In this document: positions 8,798 through 17,035 of the stretch, piece after piece
How the letters are laid out: each line of letters opens with the position of its first letter
Numbering within the stretch: position 1 is the first letter of the stretch
Assembly: GCA_021831785.1 (NCBI GenBank)
Contig: JAKBMB010000007.1
Location: 62,001-126,000 of the forward strand
DNA length: 64,000 nucleotides
Source of the DNA: Deltaproteobacteria bacterium
GTDB taxonomy: Bacteria > Desulfobacterota > Binatia > Binatales > Binataceae
Direction of reading: 5' to 3'
Made by a program: the position numbers and the translations under genes
Notes under the pieces: generated by a model
The model's input: only the letters and a program-made list of their open reading frames with translations
Databases searched by the model: none
Told to the model about the DNA's origin: nothing

Positions 8798-9985
8798 TTA
8801 ATGGCTTTGCGGGCCGCCCTGGGTCCCGTCTTTGAAAATTGGCTGCACGCGCTCACCCTCGCGGGCGCTCTGGCCAACGTTCATCGCAAGCAGTTCTTGA
8901 CCGGAAAGCCCGCCCGTCACCTCGACCACCCGCCCGTCGTCGTAGCCCAGCGTGACCTCGGCCAGATGTATCCGGTCTTCGTGCACAGTGGGCACGAAAA
9001 CCTTGCCGTTGTTAAAGATCAAGATGTCGTCCGGAACTTTCGGCACTCTTTTCGGCACCGAAACCTGGACCGCCATTTCGGCATACATGCCCGGCAGTAG
9101 AGAATGGTCTTTGTTGCGGAAATCGACCTCGACCAGCATCGTGCGCGTCGCGCTCATCAACGCCGCCGGATGGCGCGTAACCGTCCCGATGTAACTGCGC
9201 CCGGGATATTCGGCAACCGTGACCACGGATGGGTCGCCGTCTTTGATATAAGTGGCCGAACTCTGGGGCATGTAAGCGTAGACCCGCACCGTGTCGAGCA
9301 AGGCCAGCGTCAACAGCGGCATCGGACTTGCGGCGGTAGCGGCAACCAGAGGTGCGGAAGACGCGGCGGCGCTGGACTGCGCAACCAAAACGCCCGGGTC
9401 CACGTTGCGCGCGCTGATCATACCGGCGTAAGGCGCACGCACCTCTTCGTAGCGAGTGATATCTCTGAGCTGCTGGAGGGTCGCTTTGGCCTGCAAAAAG
9501 TTGGCTTGTGCCTGGTCCGCGTCCTGCTGCGCTATAACCTGGTTCCTAACCAACGTCTGATAGCGGTCATTGGTTATCTTCATGATCTGATAGTTGGCCA
9601 GGGCATTGGCCATTTGCTTGTTCAACTCGGGAGCCTCGATTACCGCCAGCAACTGCCCTTGTTTGACCCAATCGCCCTTGTCGACCAGCATCTTTTGCAC
9701 AAAGCCGCTGACCTTAGCGTAAATCGCGGTCTCTAAGTAGCCGTGAATCTCGGCCGGAAGCTTCACCACGCGACCCTTCTCGGCGAAAGAGAGCCGCTTG
9801 ACCAGGACGCTCGGGCCCCGTTGCACTTCCGCCACGCGCAAAACCTGCTGGCTGCGCATCAGGCGCTCGCGGGCCAATACGATCCCCACCGTGACGCCCA
9901 GCACCGCCAGTGCGCCGAGCACCCAACCGATGAAGAACAGGCTGCCGGGTTTTCCAACCGCAGCCGATGAGGCCCTATCTTCCAT
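8798..9985 (-). CDS. RND efflux periplasmic adaptor subunit (HlyD/AcrA family)
   Basis: This is the membrane-fusion subunit of a tripartite pump. From the ATG at 9985 there is an N-terminal membrane anchor (residues about 17-37) and a first barrel-sandwich half containing AKVSGFVQKMLVDKGDWVKQGQ. A coiled-coil hairpin follows (about 105-150, with NQVIAQQDADQAQANFLQAKA), then the second lipoyl half with YEEVRAPYAGMISARNVDPG, and a beta-barrel. The frame is open upstream to 10126, but those codons lie inside the permease gene, so I reject that start. The start sits 37 bases after the permease stop, in the same operon. Confidence 0.93.
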   Translation of the reverse strand: MEDRASSAAVGKPGSLFFIGWVLGALAVLGVTVGIVLARERLMRSQQVLRVAEVQRGPSVLVKRLSFAEKGRVVKLPAEIHGYLETAIYAKVSGFVQKMLVDKGDWVKQGQLLAVIEAPELNKQMANALANYQIMKITNDRYQTLVRNQVIAQQDADQAQANFLQAKATLQQLRDITRYEEVRAPYAGMISARNVDPGVLVAQSSAAASSAPLVAATAASPMPLLTLALLDTVRVYAYMPQSSATYIKDGDPSVVTVAEYPGRSYIGTVTRHPAALMSATRTMLVEVDFRNKDHSLLPGMYAEMAVQVSVPKRVPKVPDDILIFNNGKVFVPTVHEDRIHLAEVTLGYDDGRVVEVTGGLSGQELLAMNVGQSAREGERVQPIFKDGTQGGPQSH

Positions 9986-10022
9986 AGCGGTTAAAAGACC
10001 CCGGTCCTGGCCGGATAAACTA

Positions 10023-13000
10023 TCAATCACCCTCCGACTGCGCAACGAAGGTGGCGATTTCGGCGTCGCGGTGATGCTTGCGCATCCGGTCGGTGCTGAA
10101 CATCGAGTAGACCGTGGGCACCACAAACAGCGTCATTAGAGTGGCCGCGATGAGTCCGCCGATGAGCGCCAGGCCGAGCGGCGCGTTTTGCTCGCCGGCC
10201 TCGCCCAAGGCTAACGCCGTCGGCAGCATTCCGAGCAGCATCGCCATCGCCGTCATCAGCACCGGTCTTAACCTGATGCGCCCGGCCTCGATCGCCGCGC
10301 TGACCGCGTCGTGGCCTTCTTCGCGCAAATCGTTGGCGAACGTGATCACCAGATTGGCGTTAGCGACGCCGACGCCGACTGCCATCACGGCGCCCATCAG
10401 CGATTCGACGTTGAGCGTGGTGTGCGTCAGCACCAGCATCCAGAGCACGCCTACCAGCGCTCCCGGGACCGCGACTATGATGATGAACGGATCGATCCAG
10501 CTCTGGAAGTTGGTCACCATCAGCAGGTACACGAGGATCACTGCCAGAACGATTCCCATTTCCAGGCCGTTGAACGACTGCCTCATCGCTTGGCTCTGTC
10601 CTCTGATCGCCGTCCTCACCCCGCGGGGTAGCGTGCCGAGACCCTTGATCGCGCGCTCGACGTCGTCGGTCACGCCGCCGAGATCGCGGCCCTCAACCTC
10701 CGAATCAACGTCGATCACGCGCTGCACGCTGTAATGGTTAATCACCCAGGGCTGCAGCTCATGCTTGATCGTCGCCACGTTGGACAGGAACTGGGTGTCT
10801 AGCGTGGTGCCGTCCGTGCGCGACGGCGTGAGCGGCGTGTTCAGCAGGGTCTGCATGCTGTCGATCAACTGGATCGGCGTCTCGACCGCGACGATATAGT
10901 TGACTGCGTTCACCGGGTTGAGCCAATAGTTCGGCGCCGTCAGGGAGCTCGAGCTGAGCGAGGTGAGCAGGCTGTTGGCGACGTCATTTTCGGTCACGCC
11001 GAGCTGCAGTGCCTTGGACCGATCGACGTAGAGGCCCAGGCTGGGGTAGTCCATGACCTGCGCGATACGCACGTCCGCGGTTCCGGGGATTTCTTTCATT
11101 TTGTCTCGAAGCTTGAGCGCGAGGTTATAGCCGACCTTGAGGTCGGGGCTCTCAATCTGCACGTCGATCGGCGCCGGCAGGCCGAAGTTCAGGACTTGGC
11201 TTACGATATCGGCGGCCTGAAAGTAGCTGGTCACCTCGGGAAACTCGGTGCGCAGCATCTGCCGTATGCGGTGGATATAGACCCCGGTCGGGCGATGCCC
11301 GGGCTTCAGCGAGATCTGCATGTCGGCGTCCTGCGAGCCGATGCTGTCGGTCTGGTAGAACGCCAGATTGTAATAGATTGGCAGGCCGATATCATCGGTG
11401 ATGGTATCGAGTTCATTGGCGGGAATTATCTGCTGGATTCTGCGCTCAATAGCATCGACGATCCGTTCGGTTTCTTCGATGCGGATTCCGGGACTGACGC
11501 GCAGATGCAATTTCATCATGCCCGCGTCAGCCTTCGGGAAGAAATCCACGCCGACCGCCTTCACCAGGCCGGCCGAAGCGACGACCATCACCGTGGCGCA
11601 GGCCAGCACCCATCGCCGCGCAGCTATCACGCGCGCCAGCAAGCGGGCGTAGGCGTCGCGCATGCGGTTGAAGTAGTAGTCGCGGCCGCGGTTGAACCAC
11701 GGCCAAAACCCGCGCGCTTCGTCCCCCTCATCATGCTCCTTACGGATCAGCTTGCGCGCCATCGTGGTCACCAGCGTGCGCGACAGCAGGTACGACGTGA
11801 GCATCGAATACACCACCGACAGCCCTAACGGAAGGAACAGATACTTGGCCACGCCCTCGAGCAAGACGATCGGGAAAAACACGATGCAGATGGCGAGCGT
11901 CCCGACAAAGGCCGGCGCCGCGATCTGGCGCGCGCCGTCCAAAATCGCGACCTCCAGCACTTTACCCATCGCGAAGTTGCGGTGGATGTTCTCGACCTCG
12001 ACCGTGGCGTCGTCCACCAGCATTCCGACCGCGAGCGCAAGCCCGCCAAGGCTCATGATGTTGATCGTCTGGTCGCTGAGATAGAGCCCGACTATCGCCG
12101 TCATCACGCACAGCGGAATCGACACGATCACGATCAGCGTGCTGCGCCACGACCCGATGAACAGCAGCACCATCAGCGCCACCAGCATCGCCGCCAACGT
12201 CGCTTCCACCACCACGCCCTTTAGCGCGCCGCGCACGAACACCGATTGGTCGAAATCGACCGAGACCTTGAACCCCTTCGGCGCAGTCGCCAAGATCAGC
12301 GGAATCGCGGCCCGAGCTTCGCTGACCACGCGCATCGTCGAGGCTGAAGCATGCTTGAAAATGGCCATGTAAGTCGCGCGCCGCCGGTTGACGCGAACAA
12401 TATTGGTTTGCGGCGGGTGGCTGTCGGTTACCGAGCCGATGTCGCCCATGTAAATGGTACTGGCGCCCACCACCTTGATCGGCAGGTGGTTAAAATCTCG
12501 GACCGTCGGAGGATTCCCGTTGAGCGTGACGTTGTACTCGTAATTGCCGATCCGGGCGATGCCGGCGGGGAGAATAACGTTGGTCTGCTGCAAGGCGCTG
12601 ACCACGTCCTGTGGCGACAATCCCCTGGAATAGAGCTGCGATGGGTTGATGTTGACCATCACCTGCCGCTGCGTGCCGCCGTATGGCGCCGGCGAGGAAA
12701 GGCCGCGGATCGCGAACAGCCTTACGCGCGCGAAATTGAGCCCGTAGTCAAAAAGCTCCTGCTCGGAGAGCGTGTCGCTCCATACGGTGAGCTGCGCTAC
12801 CGGCACATTGGCTGCGTTATAGTCAACGATGATCGGCGGAAAGATGCCGGGCGGCGCGATGCGCAACAGCGTCTCGGAAATCGCGCTGATCTGCGCGATG
12901 CCCTCGCCGACGCTGACCCCGGGATGGAAGTAAATGCGTATGATGCCGGCGCCGCTTAAACATTCCGATTCCATGTGCTCGACGCCATTGACGGTCGTCG

Positions 13001-13214
13001 AATAGGCGCGCTCGGCAATCAACACGACTCGCCGCTCCATATCGAGAGCGGACAGCCCGGGGTAGTTCCATACCGCTATCACCACGGGGATGTTGATCGC
13101 CGGGAAGATGTCGAAGCTCATCCGCGACAGAGAAACGATCGCCATCAAAACCATCAAGATTGCCAGCACCGCTGTCGACAACGGCCGGCGCAGAGCGAGA
13201 CGAACAATCCACAT
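10023..13214 (-). CDS. RND efflux transporter permease (AcrB-like)
   Basis: The 1063-residue protein has the RND architecture: membrane helix 1 at the N-terminus (RRPLSTAVLAILMVLMAIVS), a large porter/docking domain, a core of membrane helices with the proton-relay motif GMLVDDATVEVENIHR on helix 4, then a second periplasmic loop and helices 7-12. It is a proton-driven inner-membrane pump that exports hydrophobic or amphiphilic compounds through an outer-membrane channel. No outer-membrane factor is encoded next to it. A TolC-like gene starts at 62725 but is not linked. The order, permease upstream of the adaptor, is the reverse of acrAB. Substrate is unknown. Confidence 0.94.
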   Translation of the reverse strand: MWIVRLALRRPLSTAVLAILMVLMAIVSLSRMSFDIFPAINIPVVIAVWNYPGLSALDMERRVVLIAERAYSTTVNGVEHMESECLSGAGIIRIYFHPGVSVGEGIAQISAISETLLRIAPPGIFPPIIVDYNAANVPVAQLTVWSDTLSEQELFDYGLNFARVRLFAIRGLSSPAPYGGTQRQVMVNINPSQLYSRGLSPQDVVSALQQTNVILPAGIARIGNYEYNVTLNGNPPTVRDFNHLPIKVVGASTIYMGDIGSVTDSHPPQTNIVRVNRRRATYMAIFKHASASTMRVVSEARAAIPLILATAPKGFKVSVDFDQSVFVRGALKGVVVEATLAAMLVALMVLLFIGSWRSTLIVIVSIPLCVMTAIVGLYLSDQTINIMSLGGLALAVGMLVDDATVEVENIHRNFAMGKVLEVAILDGARQIAAPAFVGTLAICIVFFPIVLLEGVAKYLFLPLGLSVVYSMLTSYLLSRTLVTTMARKLIRKEHDEGDEARGFWPWFNRGRDYYFNRMRDAYARLLARVIAARRWVLACATVMVVASAGLVKAVGVDFFPKADAGMMKLHLRVSPGIRIEETERIVDAIERRIQQIIPANELDTITDDIGLPIYYNLAFYQTDSIGSQDADMQISLKPGHRPTGVYIHRIRQMLRTEFPEVTSYFQAADIVSQVLNFGLPAPIDVQIESPDLKVGYNLALKLRDKMKEIPGTADVRIAQVMDYPSLGLYVDRSKALQLGVTENDVANSLLTSLSSSSLTAPNYWLNPVNAVNYIVAVETPIQLIDSMQTLLNTPLTPSRTDGTTLDTQFLSNVATIKHELQPWVINHYSVQRVIDVDSEVEGRDLGGVTDDVERAIKGLGTLPRGVRTAIRGQSQAMRQSFNGLEMGIVLAVILVYLLMVTNFQSWIDPFIIIVAVPGALVGVLWMLVLTHTTLNVESLMGAVMAVGVGVANANLVITFANDLREEGHDAVSAAIEAGRIRLRPVLMTAMAMLLGMLPTALALGEAGEQNAPLGLALIGGLIAATLMTLFVVPTVYSMFSTDRMRKHHRDAEIATFVAQSEGD

Positions 13215-13428
13215 GGCGTCTTTAGCTTATCGAGCGAGGATTTCGTGACCAGCGGTCACAAATTCAAAATATGCATAATGATTGGCGCGGCGCAATCTTG
13301 AACCATAAGCGCTGCCGGCGTCCTGGACCGCGGTTGGCCGGGAGGGCTCATCATGAGGGCTTATTATGTTATGATGGCCAGTCATGAGGTTGCTCCGCGC
13401 GCCGGAAAATGGCAAAAGTTAGCTCTGC

Positions 13429-13506
13429 GGGGTCGTAGTTCAGCCCGGTTAGAACGCCGGCCTGTCACGTCGGAAGTCGTGGGTTCAAATCCCATCGGCC
13501 CCGCCA
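13429..13506 (+). tRNA. tRNA-Asp (GTC anticodon)
   Basis: A full cloverleaf can be folded. The acceptor stem GGGGTCG pairs with CGGCCCC, with one G-U pair. The D-arm contains GTTCAGCCCGGTTAGAAC. The anticodon arm is CCGGC-CTGTCAC-GTCGG, with GTC in the centre of the loop. The T-arm is GTGGG-TTCAAAT-CCCAT, the discriminator base is G, and CCA is encoded (13504-13506). It lies 75 bases upstream of rplM. Confidence 0.96.
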
Positions 13507-13581
13507 CATGATCGGCGGTACGCGTTCAGCAAGACGCTCGCGCCCGGACGGCGCAGCGACGGCGACATTGAGGCTATCTAG

Positions 13582-14040
13582 TTGAAGCTGACGGAACAAA
13601 CAGCAAGCGTTTCACGCGAAGATGCGTTGCGCGGACGGCAATGGATCCTGGTCGATGCGGCCGGATGCCCACTGGGACGGCTGGCCGCGAGAGTGGCGAG
13701 CATGCTGCGCGGCAAAGACCGCCCCGATTTCACGCCCAACCAAGACTGCGGCGATTTTGTCGTGGTCGTCAACGCGCAAAAAGTTGAATTGACCGGAGCA
13801 AAGCTAGAGCAAAAGGCTTACTACCGGCACAGCGGCTACCCAGGCGGAATCCGCAAAACCACGGCCGGCCGAATACTCCAATCGAAACCCGAGCGGCTGA
13901 TTGAGATGGCGGTGCGCGGGATGTTGCCCAAAAACCGCCTGGGCAGGCAGCTTTTCACCAAACTTAAGGTTTACCGCGGGAGCGAGCATCCGCACGCCGC
14001 CCAGGCTCCGGCTCAGGTAACTGTCAAGAGGCAAGGTTGA
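13582..14040 (+). CDS. rplM: 50S ribosomal protein L13
   Basis: The 152-residue protein has the L13 signatures [25 protein letters not shown] near the start and [13 protein letters not shown] with [13 protein letters not shown] in the second half. L13 is an early-assembling protein of the large subunit. The start is a TTG with GAGG eight bases upstream. No ATG is placed correctly in this frame, since the next Met is internal to the conserved domain. It is followed by rpsI, the near-universal L13-S9 operon. Confidence 0.96.
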   Translation: MKLTEQTASVSREDALRGRQWILVDAAGCPLGRLAARVASMLRGKDRPDFTPNQDCGDFVVVVNAQKVELTGAKLEQKAYYRHSGYPGGIRKTTAGRILQSKPERLIEMAVRGMLPKNRLGRQLFTKLKVYRGSEHPHAAQAPAQVTVKRQG

Positions 14041-14043
14041 TTT

Positions 14044-14448
14044 TTGAAGATGGCAAGTAAGGCGCCAGTGATTTGGTCCACCGGCAAACGCAAGGCCGCG
14101 ATCGCCAGAATCAGACTTATCCCAGGCAGCGGAACAATACGGGTCAACGAGCGAAGCCTCGAGGACTACTTTCCCCGCGAAACCGCCCGCATGCAGATCC
14201 TGGAGCCGTTCGAGATCACTAAGACCGGCGCCGACTATGACGCCGTGGTCAGCGTCGCCGGCGGCGGCGTGTCGGCCCAGGCTTCCGCCGTTCGATTGGG
14301 TATCGCGCGCGCCTTGGTCCAAGCGACAGAGAGTCTGCGCCCGGCGCTGCGCAAAGCGGGTCTGCTCACCCGCGACCCGCGGAAGGTGGAACGGAAAAAA
14401 TACGGCCGGCACAAGGCTCGCAAACGGCCTCAGTACTCCAAGCGCTAG
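14044..14448 (+). CDS. rpsI: 30S ribosomal protein S9
   Basis: The 134-residue protein starts three bases after the L13 stop. It has the S9 core ([55 protein letters not shown]) and ends in the basic tail [10 protein letters not shown], which reaches the decoding site of the small subunit. Two starts are possible: TTG at 14044, with AGAGGCAAGG upstream, or ATG at 14050. They differ by only two residues. Confidence 0.96.
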   Translation: MKMASKAPVIWSTGKRKAAIARIRLIPGSGTIRVNERSLEDYFPRETARMQILEPFEITKTGADYDAVVSVAGGGVSAQASAVRLGIARALVQATESLRPALRKAGLLTRDPRKVERKKYGRHKARKRPQYSKR

Positions 14449-14654
14449 CCCGGCCGGCCTGCCGGCGCCGATTTCCTGCGTCCGTCTTAACGAAGAGGGC
14501 GCTCTATCCGACAATGGGCCAGCAACTTTTGGGTCTATCCCCGTGCGTTTGCTGGCGTGGCAGCTTGAGCTAGGACCGTCCTCCCAGCCGGGCTTTTCTC
14601 CGCGCGTGAGGTAGCGCCGCTCATTTCGCTTGGAATGACGGGTTGAGGTTTCAT

Positions 14655-15710
14655 ATGACGCGTCACAACCGAGTCACGGTGGCGATTTTAGGCGCCACCG
14701 GCTATTCGGGCATTGAAGCGGTACGGCTTCTAGTCCGCCACCCCTTGGTCGAGCTGACCGTGCTGACCTCGGAGCACTACGCCGGGCGCGAGGTGGCCGA
14801 CGTGTATCGCCATCTGTCCGGCCTTGATCTGCCTTCGTTCGAGGACCTGCGTCCAAACCTAATCAAGGGGCGCGCCGAGTTCGTCCTTTCGTGCCTGCCG
14901 GAAGCGGCCGGCGCGGAAGTGGTTGCGAACCTGGTCAAAAGCGGCGTGAGGGTGATCGACTTCTCGGCTGACTTCAGGCTTAAGGATGCCGAGCTTTACC
15001 GGCGGACCTACAACATCGAGCATCCGGCGCCCGAGTTCCTGCGCGAAGCGGTGTACGGGCTATGCGAGTTTCACCGCCACGAGCTCCCTGAGGCGCGGCT
15101 GGTCGCCAACCCTGGCTGCTATCCGACCGCGGCGTTGCTCGGGCTCCTGCCGCTGGTCAGGCAGGGGCTCGTCGATCCGTCGATGATTCTCATCGATGCT
15201 AAATCCGGCACCACCGGAGCGCGCCGGAAGGCCAACGTGGACCAGCTCTTTGCCGAGGTCAATGAAAACTGTCGCGCCTACAAGGTCGGCAGCCATCGTC
15301 ACACGCCGGAGATGGAGCAGGAGATCGCCGCGATCCTAGACCGCGAGATTGCGGTGATGTTCGTGCCTCACTTGCTGCCGGTCAGCCGCGGCATCCTGAC
15401 CTCCATCTTCCTGCGCCCGCGAGCCGGGACGCTCGCCGAGGACGTTCGCGCCGCGTTCGAAACCGCCTTTGCCAAATCGCCGTTCATCCGACTTTTGGGC
15501 GAGGGCCAAGTGCCGGAGCTCAAGAACGTGCGGGCGACGAATTTTTGCGAGATCGGCTTCGTCCTGAACCATCGCGCGCAAGCGCTCTGCGTGCTGACCG
15601 CGATCGACAACCTCGGCAAGGGCGCTGCCGGCCAGGCGGTGCAAAACTTGAACCTGATGCTCGGTTGGGACGAGGGCGCGGGGCTGCTCAACCTCGCCCC
15701 GGTCCCCTGA
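14655..15710 (+). CDS. argC: N-acetyl-gamma-glutamyl-phosphate reductase
   Basis: ArgC performs the NADPH-dependent third step of arginine synthesis. The sequence has the nucleotide-binding GATGYSGIEAVRLL at the N-terminus, the catalytic cysteine in ANPGCYPTAAL, GTTGARRKANVDQLF, the substrate-contact stretch GSHRHTPEMEQE, and VPHLLPVSRGI. The ATG at 14655 has GAGG six bases upstream. A TTG at 14643 is in frame but lacks a ribosome site. It follows rplM-rpsI by about 200 bases, an order also seen in Geobacter-like genomes. No other arginine genes are in the window. Confidence 0.95.
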   Translation: MTRHNRVTVAILGATGYSGIEAVRLLVRHPLVELTVLTSEHYAGREVADVYRHLSGLDLPSFEDLRPNLIKGRAEFVLSCLPEAAGAEVVANLVKSGVRVIDFSADFRLKDAELYRRTYNIEHPAPEFLREAVYGLCEFHRHELPEARLVANPGCYPTAALLGLLPLVRQGLVDPSMILIDAKSGTTGARRKANVDQLFAEVNENCRAYKVGSHRHTPEMEQEIAAILDREIAVMFVPHLLPVSRGILTSIFLRPRAGTLAEDVRAAFETAFAKSPFIRLLGEGQVPELKNVRATNFCEIGFVLNHRAQALCVLTAIDNLGKGAAGQAVQNLNLMLGWDEGAGLLNLAPVP

Positions 15711-15721
15711 CTATTCGGGGC

Positions 15722-16759
15722 TCAGCCGCCGCCGCGCATAAATTCCAAAATGTCGTAGCCGGTCACGGCGCGGCTTTTCTCCGCCCATTGCGCCAGTTCC
15801 TGCGCCGCCACCATCCCCGCCTGGGCCCCCTTGGCGAGGTCCATCAGCGCTATCTTGACGGTCGCCTCGTCCGCCATCTCTCCCGTCTCCGGGTCGGCCA
15901 TCGAACCGCCGCCTTTGGCGTGATAAAGGGCGATCAGCCGGCGCGCGAAGTCGACCTGCTCGCGCGTCGGCGTAAAGCAGGCGTTGGCGATCTCAGCCTG
16001 CTGGGGATGGATCACCCAGGTGCCATCCATTCCCAGATTCGCCGCGCCGAGGTTTTTCTCGCGCAACAGGCGCTGGATTTGCGCGACTTTTTCCGGCGAG
16101 TCTTCCTTGCGCCACAACTTCAGAAAAACGTTGTCGATCGCGTGTAGGCCGGCCGCCTTGGCGGCGACGACCGTGGCCTGTTTGGCGTAATGAAAGTTCT
16201 GGTTCTGGTTCTCGAAGATTTCGCGGATTCCCAGATTGGCGGCGAAGTCGGCGATGCCGAAGATCAAGCCTGCCATCCGCTCGGAGGCCTTAGCGATCTC
16301 GTAGGCGTTGATTAACGCCTGGGGCGTTTCAATCAGCACCTCCAATTGAAGCTTGCCGCGCCAGTTAGCGCGCGGCTCGAGTTGGTCGAGCAGTTGAGCA
16401 ACCTCGCGCACCTCGCGCGCTTCCCGCACCTTCGGCAGGATTAATCCGTGAAAGCGGTTCGGAGCGCCGAGCACTACCGCCTGCACGTCGCCGCTAAAGA
16501 AGGGCGAGCGAAGATTGTTCGGGCGCACCGTTATTACCTTGGCGCCGAAGTCCAGCGTGTTCAGCGCTTCCAGCGCCACCTTGCGGCTTTTGTCGCCCTT
16601 GAATTCGTACGGACACGCGTCCTCGAAGTCCGCCATTACCAAATCAACGGGCGAGCGCTCCGGGTCGGCGGCATGGCGATGAAACTTAAGGCTGTGAGCC
16701 GGGTAGGTCAGTTCCGTACGAGGAATTATGAAACGTGTCCCGTTGTCGATTACGTACAT
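15722..16759 (-). CDS. CitE-like CoA-ester lyase (HpcH/HpaI aldolase superfamily)
   Basis: The 345-residue protein belongs to the TIM-barrel citrate lyase beta/malyl-CoA lyase group. Visible motifs are ADFEDACPYEFKGDKSR (the D/E pair used for Mg binding), VRPNNLRSPFFSGD, GLILPKVREA, LEVLIETPQAL with its conserved Glu, and LGMDGTWVIHPQQ. The family cleaves or forms C-C bonds in (S)-malyl-CoA, beta-methylmalyl-CoA or citramalyl-CoA. The start has GGAGAGCG just upstream. It converges with argC. The exact substrate cannot be read from sequence; malyl-CoA lyase-type activity is likely but not proven. Confidence 0.84.
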   Translation of the reverse strand: MYVIDNGTRFIIPRTELTYPAHSLKFHRHAADPERSPVDLVMADFEDACPYEFKGDKSRKVALEALNTLDFGAKVITVRPNNLRSPFFSGDVQAVVLGAPNRFHGLILPKVREAREVREVAQLLDQLEPRANWRGKLQLEVLIETPQALINAYEIAKASERMAGLIFGIADFAANLGIREIFENQNQNFHYAKQATVVAAKAAGLHAIDNVFLKLWRKEDSPEKVAQIQRLLREKNLGAANLGMDGTWVIHPQQAEIANACFTPTREQVDFARRLIALYHAKGGGSMADPETGEMADEATVKIALMDLAKGAQAGMVAAQELAQWAEKSRAVTGYDILEFMRGGG

Positions 16760-17035
16760 CGCTCTCCGTTCTCCCGCTTGGGCTTAGGCTTTGCGGAACC
16801 TGATAGCCGATGAAACCAGCTTGGCACAAGGACGAACCGTCTTGTAGCAGGCGGCAAAAAAGACCTGGAGACCGGCGGCGGCCGCGGATGGCGCCGCACG
16901 GCGCGCCTCGAAAGCCCTGTTGATGGCGTTAAACTAAACCGCGCGGCGCGCCGTTTATTCGCGCGCTCCGGTGCTTGACGCTTGACGCGCGCCGAAGACC
17001 TATGCAGGAACTCTTAGGGGGGCGACACTGTAGCG

